DNA from: Thalassobius sp049116315
GTDB taxonomy: Bacteria > Pseudomonadota > Alphaproteobacteria > Rhodobacterales > Rhodobacteraceae
Assembly: GCA_049116315.1 (NCBI GenBank)
Contig: JAGDZD010000021.1
Location: 9,645 to 73,644, forward strand
Direction: 5' to 3'
Length of the DNA: 64,000 nucleotides
Position 1 is the stretch's first letter; every line of letters begins with the position of its first letter. Positions 8,614 to 17,407 of the stretch are shown here, one piece after another. Made by a program: the position numbers and the translations under genes. Under the pieces are notes generated by a model. That model saw nothing but the letters and a program-made list of their open reading frames with translations, made no database searches and was not told where the DNA came from.

Positions 8614-10040
8614 CTGAACGTCGCCTTAACACCCGGTGGCGGTGAAAAGCCAAAGTCGCCACGCGCAATGATCGCTTGCGCGCCCCCCAATTCTTCGGCG
8701 CGTTTCGCCTGAGCAGCCAGCGCGGCTTGATGGGTCAAATCAGGGTCTAATTTGGCCAAAAGCGCCGCGTGGCATCGGGCCAGATCCTCGGCAAAGGCGG
8801 GATCATCGGCCAGATCAACCTGCTCGAACGGGTCCGTTTCCAAATCAAACAGTTGCGCCGGGTACAACGCATAATGCATGTATTTCCATCGCCCCATTCG
8901 GATCATATAGGCGGCGCTGCGCGAGCCGGTCGCATGGTATTGCGACAATACCGGCGTGGCATCTTTGGAAAACAAATCACGCTCGCCAAAGCCCAGACCA
9001 GAGGCCCCGCCTGCCTGCGCAATATAGCGCGACACATCTGTCAGCGATTTTGGCGTGGGTTCAATTTGGCCCTGCGCCACATCTGGCCCGGCCACAATCA
9101 AAGGCACGGCGACGGAATCCTCGTACATGTTGGATTTGCCCCACAGACCGCGCGCGCCCATGTTGTCTCCGTGGTCACTGGTATAGATCACGCGGGTGCT
9201 TTCCAGCAGCCCAGCCTCGGACACGGCGGCCATCAGCGCGCCAACCTGCGCATCAATAAAGCTGACCAACCCCATATACCCTGCAAGCGCCCGCTTTACG
9301 TCGGCCTCTGATTTGAAATGGGTGTCATAGGCAAAAGCCGATCGGTAATCCTCTAGGTAAGGATGACGGGGGCGCTCCGCGTCTGCGTATTGGCGTGGCA
9401 TCGCGATGCGGTCGTGGTCATAAAGATCATAGAATTCCTGTGGGGCCGTCAGCGGAAAATGCGGCGAGACAAACGACACAAACAACGTCCAAGGTTGGTC
9501 ACCCAAGCCTGGCGCTTGATGGCGCAGCCAATCCTGCGACCGTTGCGAGATCTCTCGGTCATAGGCAGTATAAACACTTTCCCCCGGTCCAGCCAAACGC
9601 ACCATCTTATCTGCTGCGCCGCGCGGCTCTGAGCGATCCCGCAGCAGGCCCAATGCATCACCAACACCGCCCACGATGTTCATGGGGATTTCGCTTTCGC
9701 TGAATCCCGCATCGTCGGTTTCAGCGCCGCGAAAGTGCAGCTTCCCAATCGAACGCACATGATGACCCGCCGCGCGCAACCGGTGGTGCCAGCTTTCTGG
9801 CGCACCGTCATAGGCCAAGGCGTTGCACCACGCATCGATCTGATGCACGTCCTTGCCGGTGGCAAAAGCCGCGCGCGCCGGCACGCAGATCGGACTGGGT
9901 GTATAGGTGTTGGTAAACCGGGTGCCGCGTGCGGCCAGCGCATCCAAATGCGGCGTTTTCACCAAAGGATGCCCGGCACAGCCCAGCAGATCGCGGTGGT
10001 GCTCATCGGCCATGATGACCAACGTGTTCATCGGCTTCAT
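8610..10040 (-). CDS. S1-family sulfatase (Cys-type), second copy
   Basis: Type I sulfatase of 476 aa, clearly diverged from the one at 1005. The formylglycine motif is C52-V-P-A-R56, the canonical C-x-P-x-R. Metal-site segments are ADEHHRD at the N-terminus and YTSDHGDNMGARG near residue 300. The start at 10040 is chosen because it follows the SMP-30 stop by one base with GGAGATTTG upstream; the longer in-frame reading overlaps SMP-30. No signal peptide is seen. It sits in a coupled operon between two lactonases, indicating desulfation inside the cell during sugar catabolism. It requires formylglycine activation. Confidence 0.9.
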   Translation of the reverse strand: MKPMNTLVIMADEHHRDLLGCAGHPLVKTPHLDALAARGTRFTNTYTPSPICVPARAAFATGKDVHQIDAWCNALAYDGAPESWHHRLRAAGHHVRSIGKLHFRGAETDDAGFSESEIPMNIVGGVGDALGLLRDRSEPRGAADKMVRLAGPGESVYTAYDREISQRSQDWLRHQAPGLGDQPWTLFVSFVSPHFPLTAPQEFYDLYDHDRIAMPRQYADAERPRHPYLEDYRSAFAYDTHFKSEADVKRALAGYMGLVSFIDAQVGALMAAVSEAGLLESTRVIYTSDHGDNMGARGLWGKSNMYEDSVAVPLIVAGPDVAQGQIEPTPKSLTDVSRYIAQAGGASGLGFGERDLFSKDATPVLSQYHATGSRSAAYMIRMGRWKYMHYALYPAQLFDLETDPFEQVDLADDPAFAEDLARCHAALLAKLDPDLTHQAALAAQAKRAEELGGAQAIIARGDFGFSPPPGVKATFS

Positions 10041-10041
10041 C

Positions 10042-10923
10042 TCAAATCTCCGGATACAGGGCCGTACGTGTGGGCAAGCCGCGCACGCCTGGGGTGACGG
10101 TGAACACTCCGCCCGACAAAGGCGCTTGCTCAAAACCTTCTTCATCGATGCCGATCGCCGCAGAGGTGATAAACAGCTGATCCAGGTTCTCCCCGCCAAA
10201 GCAACAGCTGGTGGGTTGGGCCACAGGCATATTGATCTGGGTCACCAATGTGCCGTCGGGCGCATAGCATGCCACGCGCCACCCGCCCCAAAAGGCGATC
10301 CACAGGTTGCCATCGGCATCCGTACACATGCCATCGGGCACACCTTCTTGTTTGGAAAAATCACGCAGAACCCGCCGGTTGCTGAGCGCCCCGGTTTCGG
10401 GATCATGATCAAAGGCATAGAGCAGCCTTGGGAAGGTATCGATCAGATAGAACGTGGTGCCATCGGGGGACCAATCCAGCCCGTTGGTGGTGGTCATACC
10501 AGACAGAACTTGGCTGACCCCGTCTGGACCATAGCGATAAAGCGCTCCTGTTGGCCCCTTGCGACCAATGTTCATCGTACCAGCCCACAGCACGCCACCC
10601 GGCCCAACCTTGCAATCGTTCAGCCGGTTTGTCGGCAGGTTGGGTTCGGGATTTGTCAAAAGGCGCTGCTCTGACCCTTCGCGATAGATCAATCCCAAGT
10701 GGCTGGCATAGAGATGCCCGGGTTTTGTTGGGATCAGAACTGAGCTGGCAAGCGGTGCAATTTCCGCCGTCTGAATACTGCCTGAGGCGTGATCGCGTTG
10801 ATGGGCAATGCCATTGGTGATGTCGACCCAGCACAGGCTGTTGGTGCGCGCATCCCACATCGGCCCCTCACCGCAAAGGCTCCGCAAATTGACAACACAG
10901 GTGGGGATCAATGAATCGGTCAC
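10042..10923 (-). CDS. SMP-30/gluconolactonase-family sugar lactonase
   Basis: Six-bladed beta-propeller lactonase, 293 aa, expected to hydrolyse aldono-lactones with a bound divalent metal. Metal ligands of the family are visible: E in CGEGP near residue 19, N in NRLNDCKVGPGG near 100, N in TTTNGLDWSPDG near 147 and D in EGVPDGM near 197. It is the first gene of the leftward operon; the sulfatase start follows its stop by one base. Its promoter region is shared with the divergent GntR gene and contains operator B. Galactono- or fucono-lactone is the likely substrate from context. Confidence 0.87.
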   Translation of the reverse strand: MTDSLIPTCVVNLRSLCGEGPMWDARTNSLCWVDITNGIAHQRDHASGSIQTAEIAPLASSVLIPTKPGHLYASHLGLIYREGSEQRLLTNPEPNLPTNRLNDCKVGPGGVLWAGTMNIGRKGPTGALYRYGPDGVSQVLSGMTTTNGLDWSPDGTTFYLIDTFPRLLYAFDHDPETGALSNRRVLRDFSKQEGVPDGMCTDADGNLWIAFWGGWRVACYAPDGTLVTQINMPVAQPTSCCFGGENLDQLFITSAAIGIDEEGFEQAPLSGGVFTVTPGVRGLPTRTALYPEI

Positions 10924-10960
10924 AGGACTTCCAGCAATATTGAAGATTTTCTCAAATATA

Positions 10961-10987
10961 GTACATTATTTTAGGAATACAATGTAC
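10961..10987. promoter_or_regulatory. Operator B of the putative GntR regulon
   Basis: A 27-bp inverted repeat with perfect 7-bp arms GTACATT/AATGTAC. Its first 13 bases, GTACATTATTTTA, are identical to operator A (2727), and both elements are 27 bp long. It lies in the 137-bp divergent intergenic region between the SMP-30 operon (start 10923) and the GntR gene (start 11061), as expected for autoregulation and control of the neighbour. Confidence 0.65.
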
Positions 10988-11060
10988 ATTTTGACAAAAG
11001 AGATGTGGAAAAGCCCCAACTGTTGTTGACATCCCACTGAAATCGACCGACGATTCCGCT

Positions 11061-11765
11061 ATGACAGCTCCAACTTCTCCCCTCTCTATTTCCGCGGACG
11101 CCGAAGAATCTTCGAATGCCCCGTCCATCTATGAAAACATCCGTCATGAAATTCTGTCGGGTCAGCTTGAAGCCAACGAGCGCCTAAAAGTCAGCGAACT
11201 GGCCAAGCGGTATGGCACCTCCACCAATCCTATCCGCGAAGCGCTGCAACAGCTGCGCGGCGAAGGTTTGGTTCTGTTTGCCCCCAACCAAGGCGCCCGC
11301 GTGCGCGCCATCGACATGGAATTTGTCCGGGACGTTTCCGAGGTTGGTCAACAAATGGAACCCTATCTGGTGCGCTGGTTTGTCGAAGCCGCCAGCCCCG
11401 AAGACATTGCCGAGCTGGAAGACATCCAAGATCAAATCGAAGAGCTGAACTTTACCGACAAAGCCCGCCACAGCGAGTTGAACGAACGGTTCCATCAGCG
11501 CATGTATGAAAACCACTACAATCGGGTGGCCTATAAGCTGTGGAAACAGCATCGGGAAATCCTGTCGTCGATCTCAACGCGCATTCCCATCGCCATTGGC
11601 CGCCGTGACGCAATCATCAAGGAGCACCGCGCCATTATTGATTGCATCAAATCCCAAGATGCCGAAGCCACCGCTCAGATGCTCTATGCCCATATCGAAG
11701 ATGCGGGCCGTCATCTGGTCGATCAGCTGCGTGTCAAACAATCCCGCGACCGTAACCCGGTCTAA
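11061..11765 (+). CDS. GntR/FadR-family transcriptional regulator
   Basis: 234 aa regulator with an N-terminal winged helix (about residues 24-90: YENIRHEILSGQL, TSTNPIREALQQL) and a C-terminal all-helical FCD ligand-binding domain (about 95-220, with the metal-binding pattern around LNERFHQRMY and KEHRAIIDCI). FCD regulators commonly sense sugar acids. It is divergent from the SMP-30/sulfatase operon, with operator B between them. The same half-site upstream of the ABC operon and the galactonate dehydratase suggests a regulon covering import, lactonisation and dehydration. Confidence 0.9.
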   Translation: MTAPTSPLSISADAEESSNAPSIYENIRHEILSGQLEANERLKVSELAKRYGTSTNPIREALQQLRGEGLVLFAPNQGARVRAIDMEFVRDVSEVGQQMEPYLVRWFVEAASPEDIAELEDIQDQIEELNFTDKARHSELNERFHQRMYENHYNRVAYKLWKQHREILSSISTRIPIAIGRRDAIIKEHRAIIDCIKSQDAEATAQMLYAHIEDAGRHLVDQLRVKQSRDRNPV

Positions 11766-11810
11766 TTCTACGCGGTGCCTTGGCCCGCCATCACCAGATC
11801 AAGTGCCCTG

Positions 11811-11836
11811 TCCCGCCCTTTCGGGCGGGATTTTTT
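11811..11836 (+). terminator. Rho-independent terminator of the GntR gene
   Basis: Stem TCCCGCCC/GGGCGGGA with a 4-nt loop TTTC, followed by TTTTTT (11831-11836), 46 nt after the GntR stop. The converging aldehyde dehydrogenase gene ends at 11864, so the hairpin may serve both directions, though the T-run favours the + strand. Confidence 0.9.
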
Positions 11837-11863
11837 GGGCCGGGTTTGGCTCAATACGCCATC

Positions 11864-13303
11864 TCAATACGCCATATAGACGGTCCGTTTTTGCAAATAC
11901 CCTTCCAGCCCATGAAGGCCATCTTCGCCGCCCACGCCGGATTGCTTGTGCCCATTGTGGTATCCCTGCACATAGCCAACGATGCCTTTGTTCAAAAAGA
12001 TCGTGCCGGTTTCCAACCGTTGAATCGCATCCATATAGGTGGCCGTGTCGCGGGTCCAAAGATAGGCTGACAACCCATCCGGGCGTCCATTTGCGATGCT
12101 CAGCGCCTCTTCATAGCCCGAGATTTCAACGATGGGCAGAACCGGACCAAAGACCTCATCTGCAACCACGGGACTGTCTGCCTTGGCATTGGTCAATACC
12201 GTTGGGTTGTAATAGTGCCCCGTGGCATAGGCGCCATCACCGCGCCCCCCACCAAAGGCGATCTCTGCCCCCTGCGCCACAGCGCTATCCACCAGATTTT
12301 GAATCCTCGACAAAGATCCCGCCGTTGTCACTGGCCCCATGCCGTCGTTTTTCATCGGGTCGCCTAAGCTGACTTGGCCGACACGCTGGATCAACTTCTC
12401 GGTGAACTCTTCGGCAATGGCCTGATCCACCAGCACAGACTCGTTGCAAATACAGACCTGACCCGCATTGGCAAACCGCGCCACGGCGGCGGCTTCGACG
12501 GCGGCGTCAATATCTGCATCCTTCAAGACGATGAACGGCGCATTGCCCCCCAACTCCAGCGACAAAGCCGCAAGGTTCTGCGCCGCGCCACGGGCAATGG
12601 CCTGCCCCGCCCGAATAGAGCCTGTGACACTGATCATGCGGGTTTGCGGCGCTTCAACCAAGGTTGCTCCCAACTGACCCGAGCCTGTCACCATGCCCAC
12701 CACACCCGCAGGCACACCCGCCTGTTCAACCAGACGGCAGAATTCGCTGGCTGTGACCGGCGTGGCCTCGTGGGGCTTTAGGATCATCACATTTCCGGTG
12801 ACCAAAGCTGGGCCCAGCTTGCGCCCAATCAAGGCCAACGGATAATTGTAGGCACAGATTCCAATGGTCACCCCATAGGGCACCCGATGGATTTGCAGCT
12901 GTTCATTCGGAGCGTCCGCAGGAAAGATTTCCCCCTGAATCCGACGCGCACCCTCGGCGGCATAGGTGATGTAACGCACGGTGTCATCCACCTCAAACGC
13001 CGCTTCGGCCAGCGTTTTGCCCTGCTCCATCACCAACAGTTTGGCAAAGTGGTCCCGCTCGGCGCGCAGGCCTTCGGCGATCTTGTAGAGATACCCTGCT
13101 CGCACAATGGGTGGCAGCAAGGCCCAGGCCTGTCGCACGTTTTCAGCCGCCTCTAACGCGCGTGCTGCGTCTTCGGGGCCGCACTCTGGCACCTCGGCCC
13201 AGATTTCGCCAGTGGCCGGGTTTTCAACGGGGGTGCGCGCACCATCGATGGCCTCGACCCATGTGTTGCCGATAAAACATTTATAAAGGGGCGTCATAGT
13301 CAC
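11864..13303 (-). CDS. NAD(P)-dependent aldehyde dehydrogenase (lactaldehyde/glycolaldehyde type)
   Basis: ALDH-superfamily enzyme, 479 aa, oxidising an aldehyde to its acid. The catalytic Cys is in NAGQVCICNE (about residue 280) and the general-base Glu in LSLELGGNAP (about 248). The C-terminal GGEDGLHGLEGYLQKRTVY segment resembles E. coli AldA (lactaldehyde dehydrogenase). Met1 and Met3 are both possible starts. It lies 26 nt downstream of the CoA-transferase gene, in the same direction, and probably forms an operon with it. L-lactaldehyde from a deoxysugar would be a natural substrate, but succinate or glycolaldehyde semialdehyde-type substrates are not excluded. Confidence 0.87.
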   Translation of the reverse strand: MTMTPLYKCFIGNTWVEAIDGARTPVENPATGEIWAEVPECGPEDAARALEAAENVRQAWALLPPIVRAGYLYKIAEGLRAERDHFAKLLVMEQGKTLAEAAFEVDDTVRYITYAAEGARRIQGEIFPADAPNEQLQIHRVPYGVTIGICAYNYPLALIGRKLGPALVTGNVMILKPHEATPVTASEFCRLVEQAGVPAGVVGMVTGSGQLGATLVEAPQTRMISVTGSIRAGQAIARGAAQNLAALSLELGGNAPFIVLKDADIDAAVEAAAVARFANAGQVCICNESVLVDQAIAEEFTEKLIQRVGQVSLGDPMKNDGMGPVTTAGSLSRIQNLVDSAVAQGAEIAFGGGRGDGAYATGHYYNPTVLTNAKADSPVVADEVFGPVLPIVEISGYEEALSIANGRPDGLSAYLWTRDTATYMDAIQRLETGTIFLNKGIVGYVQGYHNGHKQSGVGGEDGLHGLEGYLQKRTVYMAY

Positions 13304-13329
13304 GATCTCATTTCTTTGGAGGCAGCGGG

Positions 13330-14496
13330 TTAAGACAGCTCTGTCTCAGCCGCAGGGAAATAGGTTTCGGTATCGGCCCCAAGGGCGGGCGCCCCCACGG
13401 GCGAGGTCAAAATATGACCGTCGATGCGGATCGGGCACCGGGTGGTGCGCGCCGAAAACCCAGATTTGGTGGTGATGGTCTGCACCGGCTTGAGCGCGGC
13501 AAACCCATCGGTTTGCTCCAACTCAGCCCAGGTCATCACCTTGGCGCACCAGATGTCCGCCGGTTCCAATCTGTCCAGCCAGTGCTGCGTGCTTTGACTG
13601 CGCAGCAGATCGGCCAAAACGGCTTTGATCACATCGCGCTCTGCAAAGGCCTGATCCTGCGCAAAGCGCGACAGCTCTGGACAGGGCAACAGCGTTTCCA
13701 ACCGTTCAAGCGGCGTCATTGCCAACGCCAGATAACCGTCTTTGGTGGCATAGATCCCATAGGGCGCCGTGCCATACACATTGGCATTTGAAACCGCGCT
13801 GCGCGGCGGAATTCCTTTGTCGTCATTGAGATAGGCGGTCAGCTGTTCGAACTGCAAATCCAGGGCGCAGGACATCATGTCCACTTCGACCAACCCGCCT
13901 TGACCGGTCATGCCGCGCCGCAACAACGCCGCCAAAATCCCTTGCACCAGATTGGCGCCGGTCTGCACGTCCAACAGCGGCAATCCCGTCGGAACCGGAG
14001 CGTGATCGGCATTGCCAGACAGCCACGTCAGACCCGACATCGCTTGGATCAACAAATCCTGACCCGGCTTGTCGCGCCACGGGCCCGCGTCGCCATAGCC
14101 TGTCACCACCCCGTAAACCAGACGGGGATTCAGGCGGTGCACCGTGTCGTAATCCAGCCCGATACGGTCCATCACACCGGGGCGAAAATTGTGGATCATC
14201 ACATCCGCCGAAGCGATCAGCTCTTTCACCCGATCCAAATCAAGCGGGTCTTTTAGATCCGCCGCAACGCTCTGTTTGTTGCGATTGAACGCATGAAACA
14301 GCAGGCTGTCACCTTCGAAGGTTTGATCGTTGATCACCAAAGAGCGGCACAGGTCGCCCCCTTTGGGACGTTCGATTTTGACAACCTCGGCGCCAAGATC
14401 GGCAAGGCGCAGCGCCGCTGCGGGGCCGGCCAACAGCTGGGCAAAATCAAGGACCTTCAGGCCTGTGAGCGGCAATTGTACTGGGGAAGTGGGCAT
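13330..14496 (-). CDS. CaiB/BaiF family III CoA-transferase
   Basis: 388 aa enzyme of the formyl-CoA/carnitine CoA-transferase family, which moves CoA between carboxylic acids. The N-terminus shows GLKVLDFAQLLAGPAA and DLGAEVVKIE, and the conserved Asp of LLDVQTG (about residue 165) is the probable catalytic residue. The start at 14496 (MPTSPVQ) removes six residues that overlap the upstream inverted repeat. It follows the IclR gene but has its own promoter region with a 44-bp inverted repeat. With the adjacent enoyl-CoA hydratase it indicates a CoA-thioester step, unusual among sugar operons. Confidence 0.88.
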   Translation of the reverse strand: MPTSPVQLPLTGLKVLDFAQLLAGPAAALRLADLGAEVVKIERPKGGDLCRSLVINDQTFEGDSLLFHAFNRNKQSVAADLKDPLDLDRVKELIASADVMIHNFRPGVMDRIGLDYDTVHRLNPRLVYGVVTGYGDAGPWRDKPGQDLLIQAMSGLTWLSGNADHAPVPTGLPLLDVQTGANLVQGILAALLRRGMTGQGGLVEVDMMSCALDLQFEQLTAYLNDDKGIPPRSAVSNANVYGTAPYGIYATKDGYLALAMTPLERLETLLPCPELSRFAQDQAFAERDVIKAVLADLLRSQSTQHWLDRLEPADIWCAKVMTWAELEQTDGFAALKPVQTITTKSGFSARTTRCPIRIDGHILTSPVGAPALGADTETYFPAAETELS

Positions 14497-14504
14497 GAGA
14501 ATCC

Positions 14505-14548
14505 ATATCTGCAAGTTGCTTTCAAGTGTGAAAGTAGCTTGCAGATAT
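14505..14548. promoter_or_regulatory. 44-bp inverted repeat, probable IclR operator of the CoA-transferase operon
   Basis: Two 20-base arms (14505-14524 and 14529-14548) are reverse complements with only two mismatches; the outer 11 bases, ATATCTGCAAG/CTTGCAGATAT, match perfectly. It lies immediately upstream of the CoA-transferase start and 31 bp after the IclR stop. The half-site GCAAGT recurs in the elements at 16222 and 19518. Confidence 0.7.
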
Positions 14549-14578
14549 GCAGAGTGTCAATCCGTTGTGCCCCTGAGA

Positions 14579-15385
14579 TCAGGGAACAAGCGCCCCGGCA
14601 TAGGGGCTGCTGTCCAATTGAAAGCCCAAAGACTGTGACAAATTCAAAGCCATATCGCGCATCAAGGCCAGTGCCTCCTCTGGGGATGCAATCTGGTTTG
14701 GTTGCTCGATATAGCCCGAGGTCAGGGCCGCCGCGACGCCGCGATTGTCAAAGACGGGCACCGACAGGTTATTGACCCCGTTCACCAATGTGCTTTGACG
14801 TTGCTCAAACCCAGCCTCTTGGATCGCCTGCAACCGCTGTTCGGCCCGGGCGCGCTCCTGCGCCTTAAGCCGATCAAGATAACGGGCTTGATCCACCGGC
14901 GCAGAAAACGCCATCACAACCGAGGCGGTTGAAGTCTGTTCAACCGGGAACATCGCCCCCGTGCGCACCGAATAACCCGCAGGACGCGGGCTTGGCACCG
15001 AGGCCAGAACCAACACATTTGTGCGGTTCAGCACCCCCAAATGACAGGATTGATCCGTCTTGGCGGCATAGCTTTCCATCAAGGGAATGCCATTGCGCAA
15101 CATCCGTTCGGTGGGATCAAAGCGGTGCGACAACTCATATAGCCGCAGCGTCAGCGCGTATTTGCTGGTGGCTGGATCCTGCTGCAGATAATCCCGTTCT
15201 GCCATGTAGACGACGATACGATACAGCTCGCCCATTGTGCGATCCAACGCCTCTGCGATGTCATTCATCGTCAACCCATCAGGGTGCAACGAAAGCAGCT
15301 CGATGATGTCGATGGCCTTTTCGACGGAAGGCACCGCAGATTTATTCTTACGCTCAGTTTTGTCGGTCTTAGGAGAAGCGGGCAT
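14579..15385 (-). CDS. IclR-family transcriptional regulator
   Basis: 268 aa regulator. The N-terminal winged helix lies at about residues 18-80 (VEKAIDIIELL, LTMNDIAEALDRTMGELYRIV) and the C-terminal IclR effector domain (GAF-like fold) at about 95-260. It lies between the enoyl-CoA hydratase (6 nt upstream) and the CoA-transferase gene, all leftward. IclR proteins usually bind long palindromes near the promoters they control, so the repeats at 14505, 16222 and 19518 are candidate targets, which would link this block to the ribose-type importer. Confidence 0.9.
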   Translation of the reverse strand: MPASPKTDKTERKNKSAVPSVEKAIDIIELLSLHPDGLTMNDIAEALDRTMGELYRIVVYMAERDYLQQDPATSKYALTLRLYELSHRFDPTERMLRNGIPLMESYAAKTDQSCHLGVLNRTNVLVLASVPSPRPAGYSVRTGAMFPVEQTSTASVVMAFSAPVDQARYLDRLKAQERARAEQRLQAIQEAGFEQRQSTLVNGVNNLSVPVFDNRGVAAALTSGYIEQPNQIASPEEALALMRDMALNLSQSLGFQLDSSPYAGALVP

Positions 15386-15391
15386 AAAGGG

Positions 15392-16153
15392 TCATTCTTC
15401 TGTTTGGTTTGCGCGCAGCTTAGCCGCTTCTATCTTGGCAAAACAGAGGGACATCAGCTCATTTTCCAGACTAAGCCCCTGAGACACGGACAGATCCATC
15501 GCCCCCCGCACCGAAGCCTTCACCGCTTGGGTCGCCACCGAAGATTGCGCCGCGATGGCTTGGGCGACCTGGAACGCCGTGTCGCGTTCCGTGCCGTCAT
15601 CAACCAGATATTCCACCATGCCAATTTTTTCGGCTGTGGCGGCGTCAAACCGATCCCCGGTCAGCAAGACCTTCATCGCCTGCCCATAGCCACACAGCCG
15701 CGTCAAATGCTGCGCCGCTCCACCTGCCCCGTTCCAACCCAGCTGTACCTCCGGGGCGGCAAACATTGCATTGCGCGCCACCACCCTCAGATCGCAGGCC
15801 AAAGCGATTTCCAAACCGCCGCCAAGCGCCCATCCTTTCACCGCTGCGATCGCGGGTTTGCGCAGGCTCAGTATGGGCGGCACATAGTCATATCGATTGC
15901 GCCATGCCCAAAAATCCTCATAGCCCTCTAGGGCGGAAATGTCAGACCCAGCGCAAAAGGCGCGCTCTCCGGCGCCGCTAAACACCACCGCATGAATGCC
16001 GTCATCCGCATTCACCGCCGCACAGGCCTCGCCGATCTGGCGATACATCTGCGGGGTCAGCGCATTATGTTTGGCAGGCCGGTTCAAGATGATTTCCCCA
16101 ACGGCCCCGGTTTTCACCAGATCAACCGAGCCGTCTGTCGTTTCATTTTCCAT
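15392..16153 (-). CDS. Enoyl-CoA hydratase/isomerase family protein
   Basis: Crotonase-fold protein, 253 aa from the start at 16153 (MENETTDG); the longer frame has no clear ribosome site. The oxyanion-hole segments FCAGSDI (about 66-72) and GWALGGGLEIAL (about 105-116) are present, and the first catalytic Glu in GGGLE is kept. The second Glu region reads PEVQLGWNGAGG, so hydratase, isomerase or decarboxylase activity cannot be told apart. It shares a divergent promoter region (operator 16222-16242) with the solute-binding-like gene and is followed by IclR within 6 nt. Together with the CoA-transferase it implies a CoA-activated intermediate. Confidence 0.87.
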   Translation of the reverse strand: MENETTDGSVDLVKTGAVGEIILNRPAKHNALTPQMYRQIGEACAAVNADDGIHAVVFSGAGERAFCAGSDISALEGYEDFWAWRNRYDYVPPILSLRKPAIAAVKGWALGGGLEIALACDLRVVARNAMFAAPEVQLGWNGAGGAAQHLTRLCGYGQAMKVLLTGDRFDAATAEKIGMVEYLVDDGTERDTAFQVAQAIAAQSSVATQAVKASVRGAMDLSVSQGLSLENELMSLCFAKIEAAKLRANQTEE

Positions 16154-16221
16154 CAGATTTTCCGTTTGTTCGCAGTGCACGCAGTGGCACCGCTCAAACC
16201 TATGTCGCAATTTTCAAATAA

Positions 16222-16242
16222 GGAAGTTATTTTTATACTTGC
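16222..16242. promoter_or_regulatory. 21-bp operator candidate in the divergent ECH/SBP promoter
   Basis: Imperfect inverted repeat ending in TACTTGC (+ strand; GGAAGTTA on the left). Read on the minus strand it matches the element at 19518-19538 at 18 of 21 positions, including the identical GCAAGTATA start. It lies between the leftward enoyl-CoA hydratase gene (16153) and the rightward gene at 16292. IclR (14579-15385) is the likely binder. Confidence 0.6.
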
Positions 16243-16291
16243 AAACACCACCCCGGCGCAGGCACAACAAGGCAGCACGAAAGGAACCCCG

Positions 16292-17407
16292 ATGCAGCTT
16301 AAGGGAATCACATGGGATCACCCCCGCGGATATGACTGTCTGGTCGCGGCGTCCCGCACCTATCAGCTCGAAACCGGAATCGAGATTGTCTGGGCGAAAC
16401 GATCGCTACAGGCCTTTGCCGACGCTGCAATTGATCGATTGGCCCGCGAGAATGACTTTATCATCTTGGACCATCCCCATGTGGGATTGATTGCGGAAAC
16501 CGGCTCTCTCTTGCCCCTGCCCCAACCAACGGATGCGGCGGCCTCGCTTGGTGGGTCGGCCGAAAGCTATTTCTGGGAGGGCCCGTGCTGGGCCTATGCC
16601 GTGGATGCCTCGTGTCAGATGGCCGCAGCGCGCCCTGACCTGCTGTCGGACTACCCCAAGACTTGGGAGCAATTTCTCGCTGCAGATGCCAAACGGTTTT
16701 CGCCCCTGACACCGCTTTTGCCCGTAGATGCGTTTGACATGCTGATGACCTTGGTGGCCGGACGGGGTGAAACCGAATTGCCCCATAGTCCAACCGAGTT
16801 TGTGTCATCTCACAATGGTCTCTACGCGCTGACCATCCTGAAAGCCCTCTATGCTTTGGGCCCTTCAGAGGCCGTGCGCATGAACCCCATCCATGTGTTT
16901 GAAACGCTCACAGCAACGGATGACTTTGCCTGTTCTCCCTGTCTGTTTGGCTATGTGAACTATGCGCAACCCGGTTTTCGCCCGCATCAAATCGACTATT
17001 TCGACCTGCCAAAGGCGCAAGGGCACGCGCGCCCTCGCGGTATCTTGGGCGGCGCGGGTATCGGCATCTCTGCCCAAACCAAACACCCCGACGCCGCGCT
17101 CGACTTTGCCAAATGGGTGACCAGCCAATCCGTGCAGACCGGCGTCTATCTGGAACACCAAGGCCAGCCCGCCAATCGCCACAGCTGGATCGCCAAAGCC
17201 AACGACCCGGCCTATGGCAACTTTTTCCAAGGCGCGCTGCACACCATCGACAATGCTTGGACCCGCCCGCGCGCGCCGTGGTTCTTGGGGTTTGTGGATG
17301 ATGCCTGCGAAATCATGCCCAAATTCTTCCTTCAGGATCAAACGCCAGAAACCTGTCTGGCGGCATTGAACCAAAGCTACATCCATCATCTTGGAAAGGC
17401 GCACTGA
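16292..17407 (+). CDS. Solute-binding-protein-like protein without signal peptide
   Basis: 371 aa protein with the SBP_bac_1 (COG1653) fold signature, including segments such as DFIILDHPHVGLIAE, GILGGAGIGISAQTKHPDAALDFAKWV and a C-terminal LAALNQSY. The start at 16292 is supported by AAAGGAA 6 nt upstream. An in-frame ATG at 16202 lies upstream of the operator and lacks a ribosome site. Neither start gives a normal signal peptide, so the protein is probably cytoplasmic. There are no permease genes in this operon; it is followed directly by an SDR (TGATG overlap) and a zinc dehydrogenase. It may be an intracellular ligand-binding or carrier protein; its function is unknown. Confidence 0.75.
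   Translation: MQLKGITWDHPRGYDCLVAASRTYQLETGIEIVWAKRSLQAFADAAIDRLARENDFIILDHPHVGLIAETGSLLPLPQPTDAAASLGGSAESYFWEGPCWAYAVDASCQMAAARPDLLSDYPKTWEQFLAADAKRFSPLTPLLPVDAFDMLMTLVAGRGETELPHSPTEFVSSHNGLYALTILKALYALGPSEAVRMNPIHVFETLTATDDFACSPCLFGYVNYAQPGFRPHQIDYFDLPKAQGHARPRGILGGAGIGISAQTKHPDAALDFAKWVTSQSVQTGVYLEHQGQPANRHSWIAKANDPAYGNFFQGALHTIDNAWTRPRAPWFLGFVDDACEIMPKFFLQDQTPETCLAALNQSYIHHLGKAH

Noticed and set aside
7566..8712. Long rightward frames over the lactonase and sulfatase genes
   Set aside because: They are mirror frames of GC-rich coding sequence; the translations are rich in Arg, Pro and His with no domain.
15992..16291. 100-codon N-terminal extension of the solute-binding-like gene
   Set aside because: It is antisense to the enoyl-CoA hydratase gene and crosses the operator at 16222; the ribosome site favours 16292.
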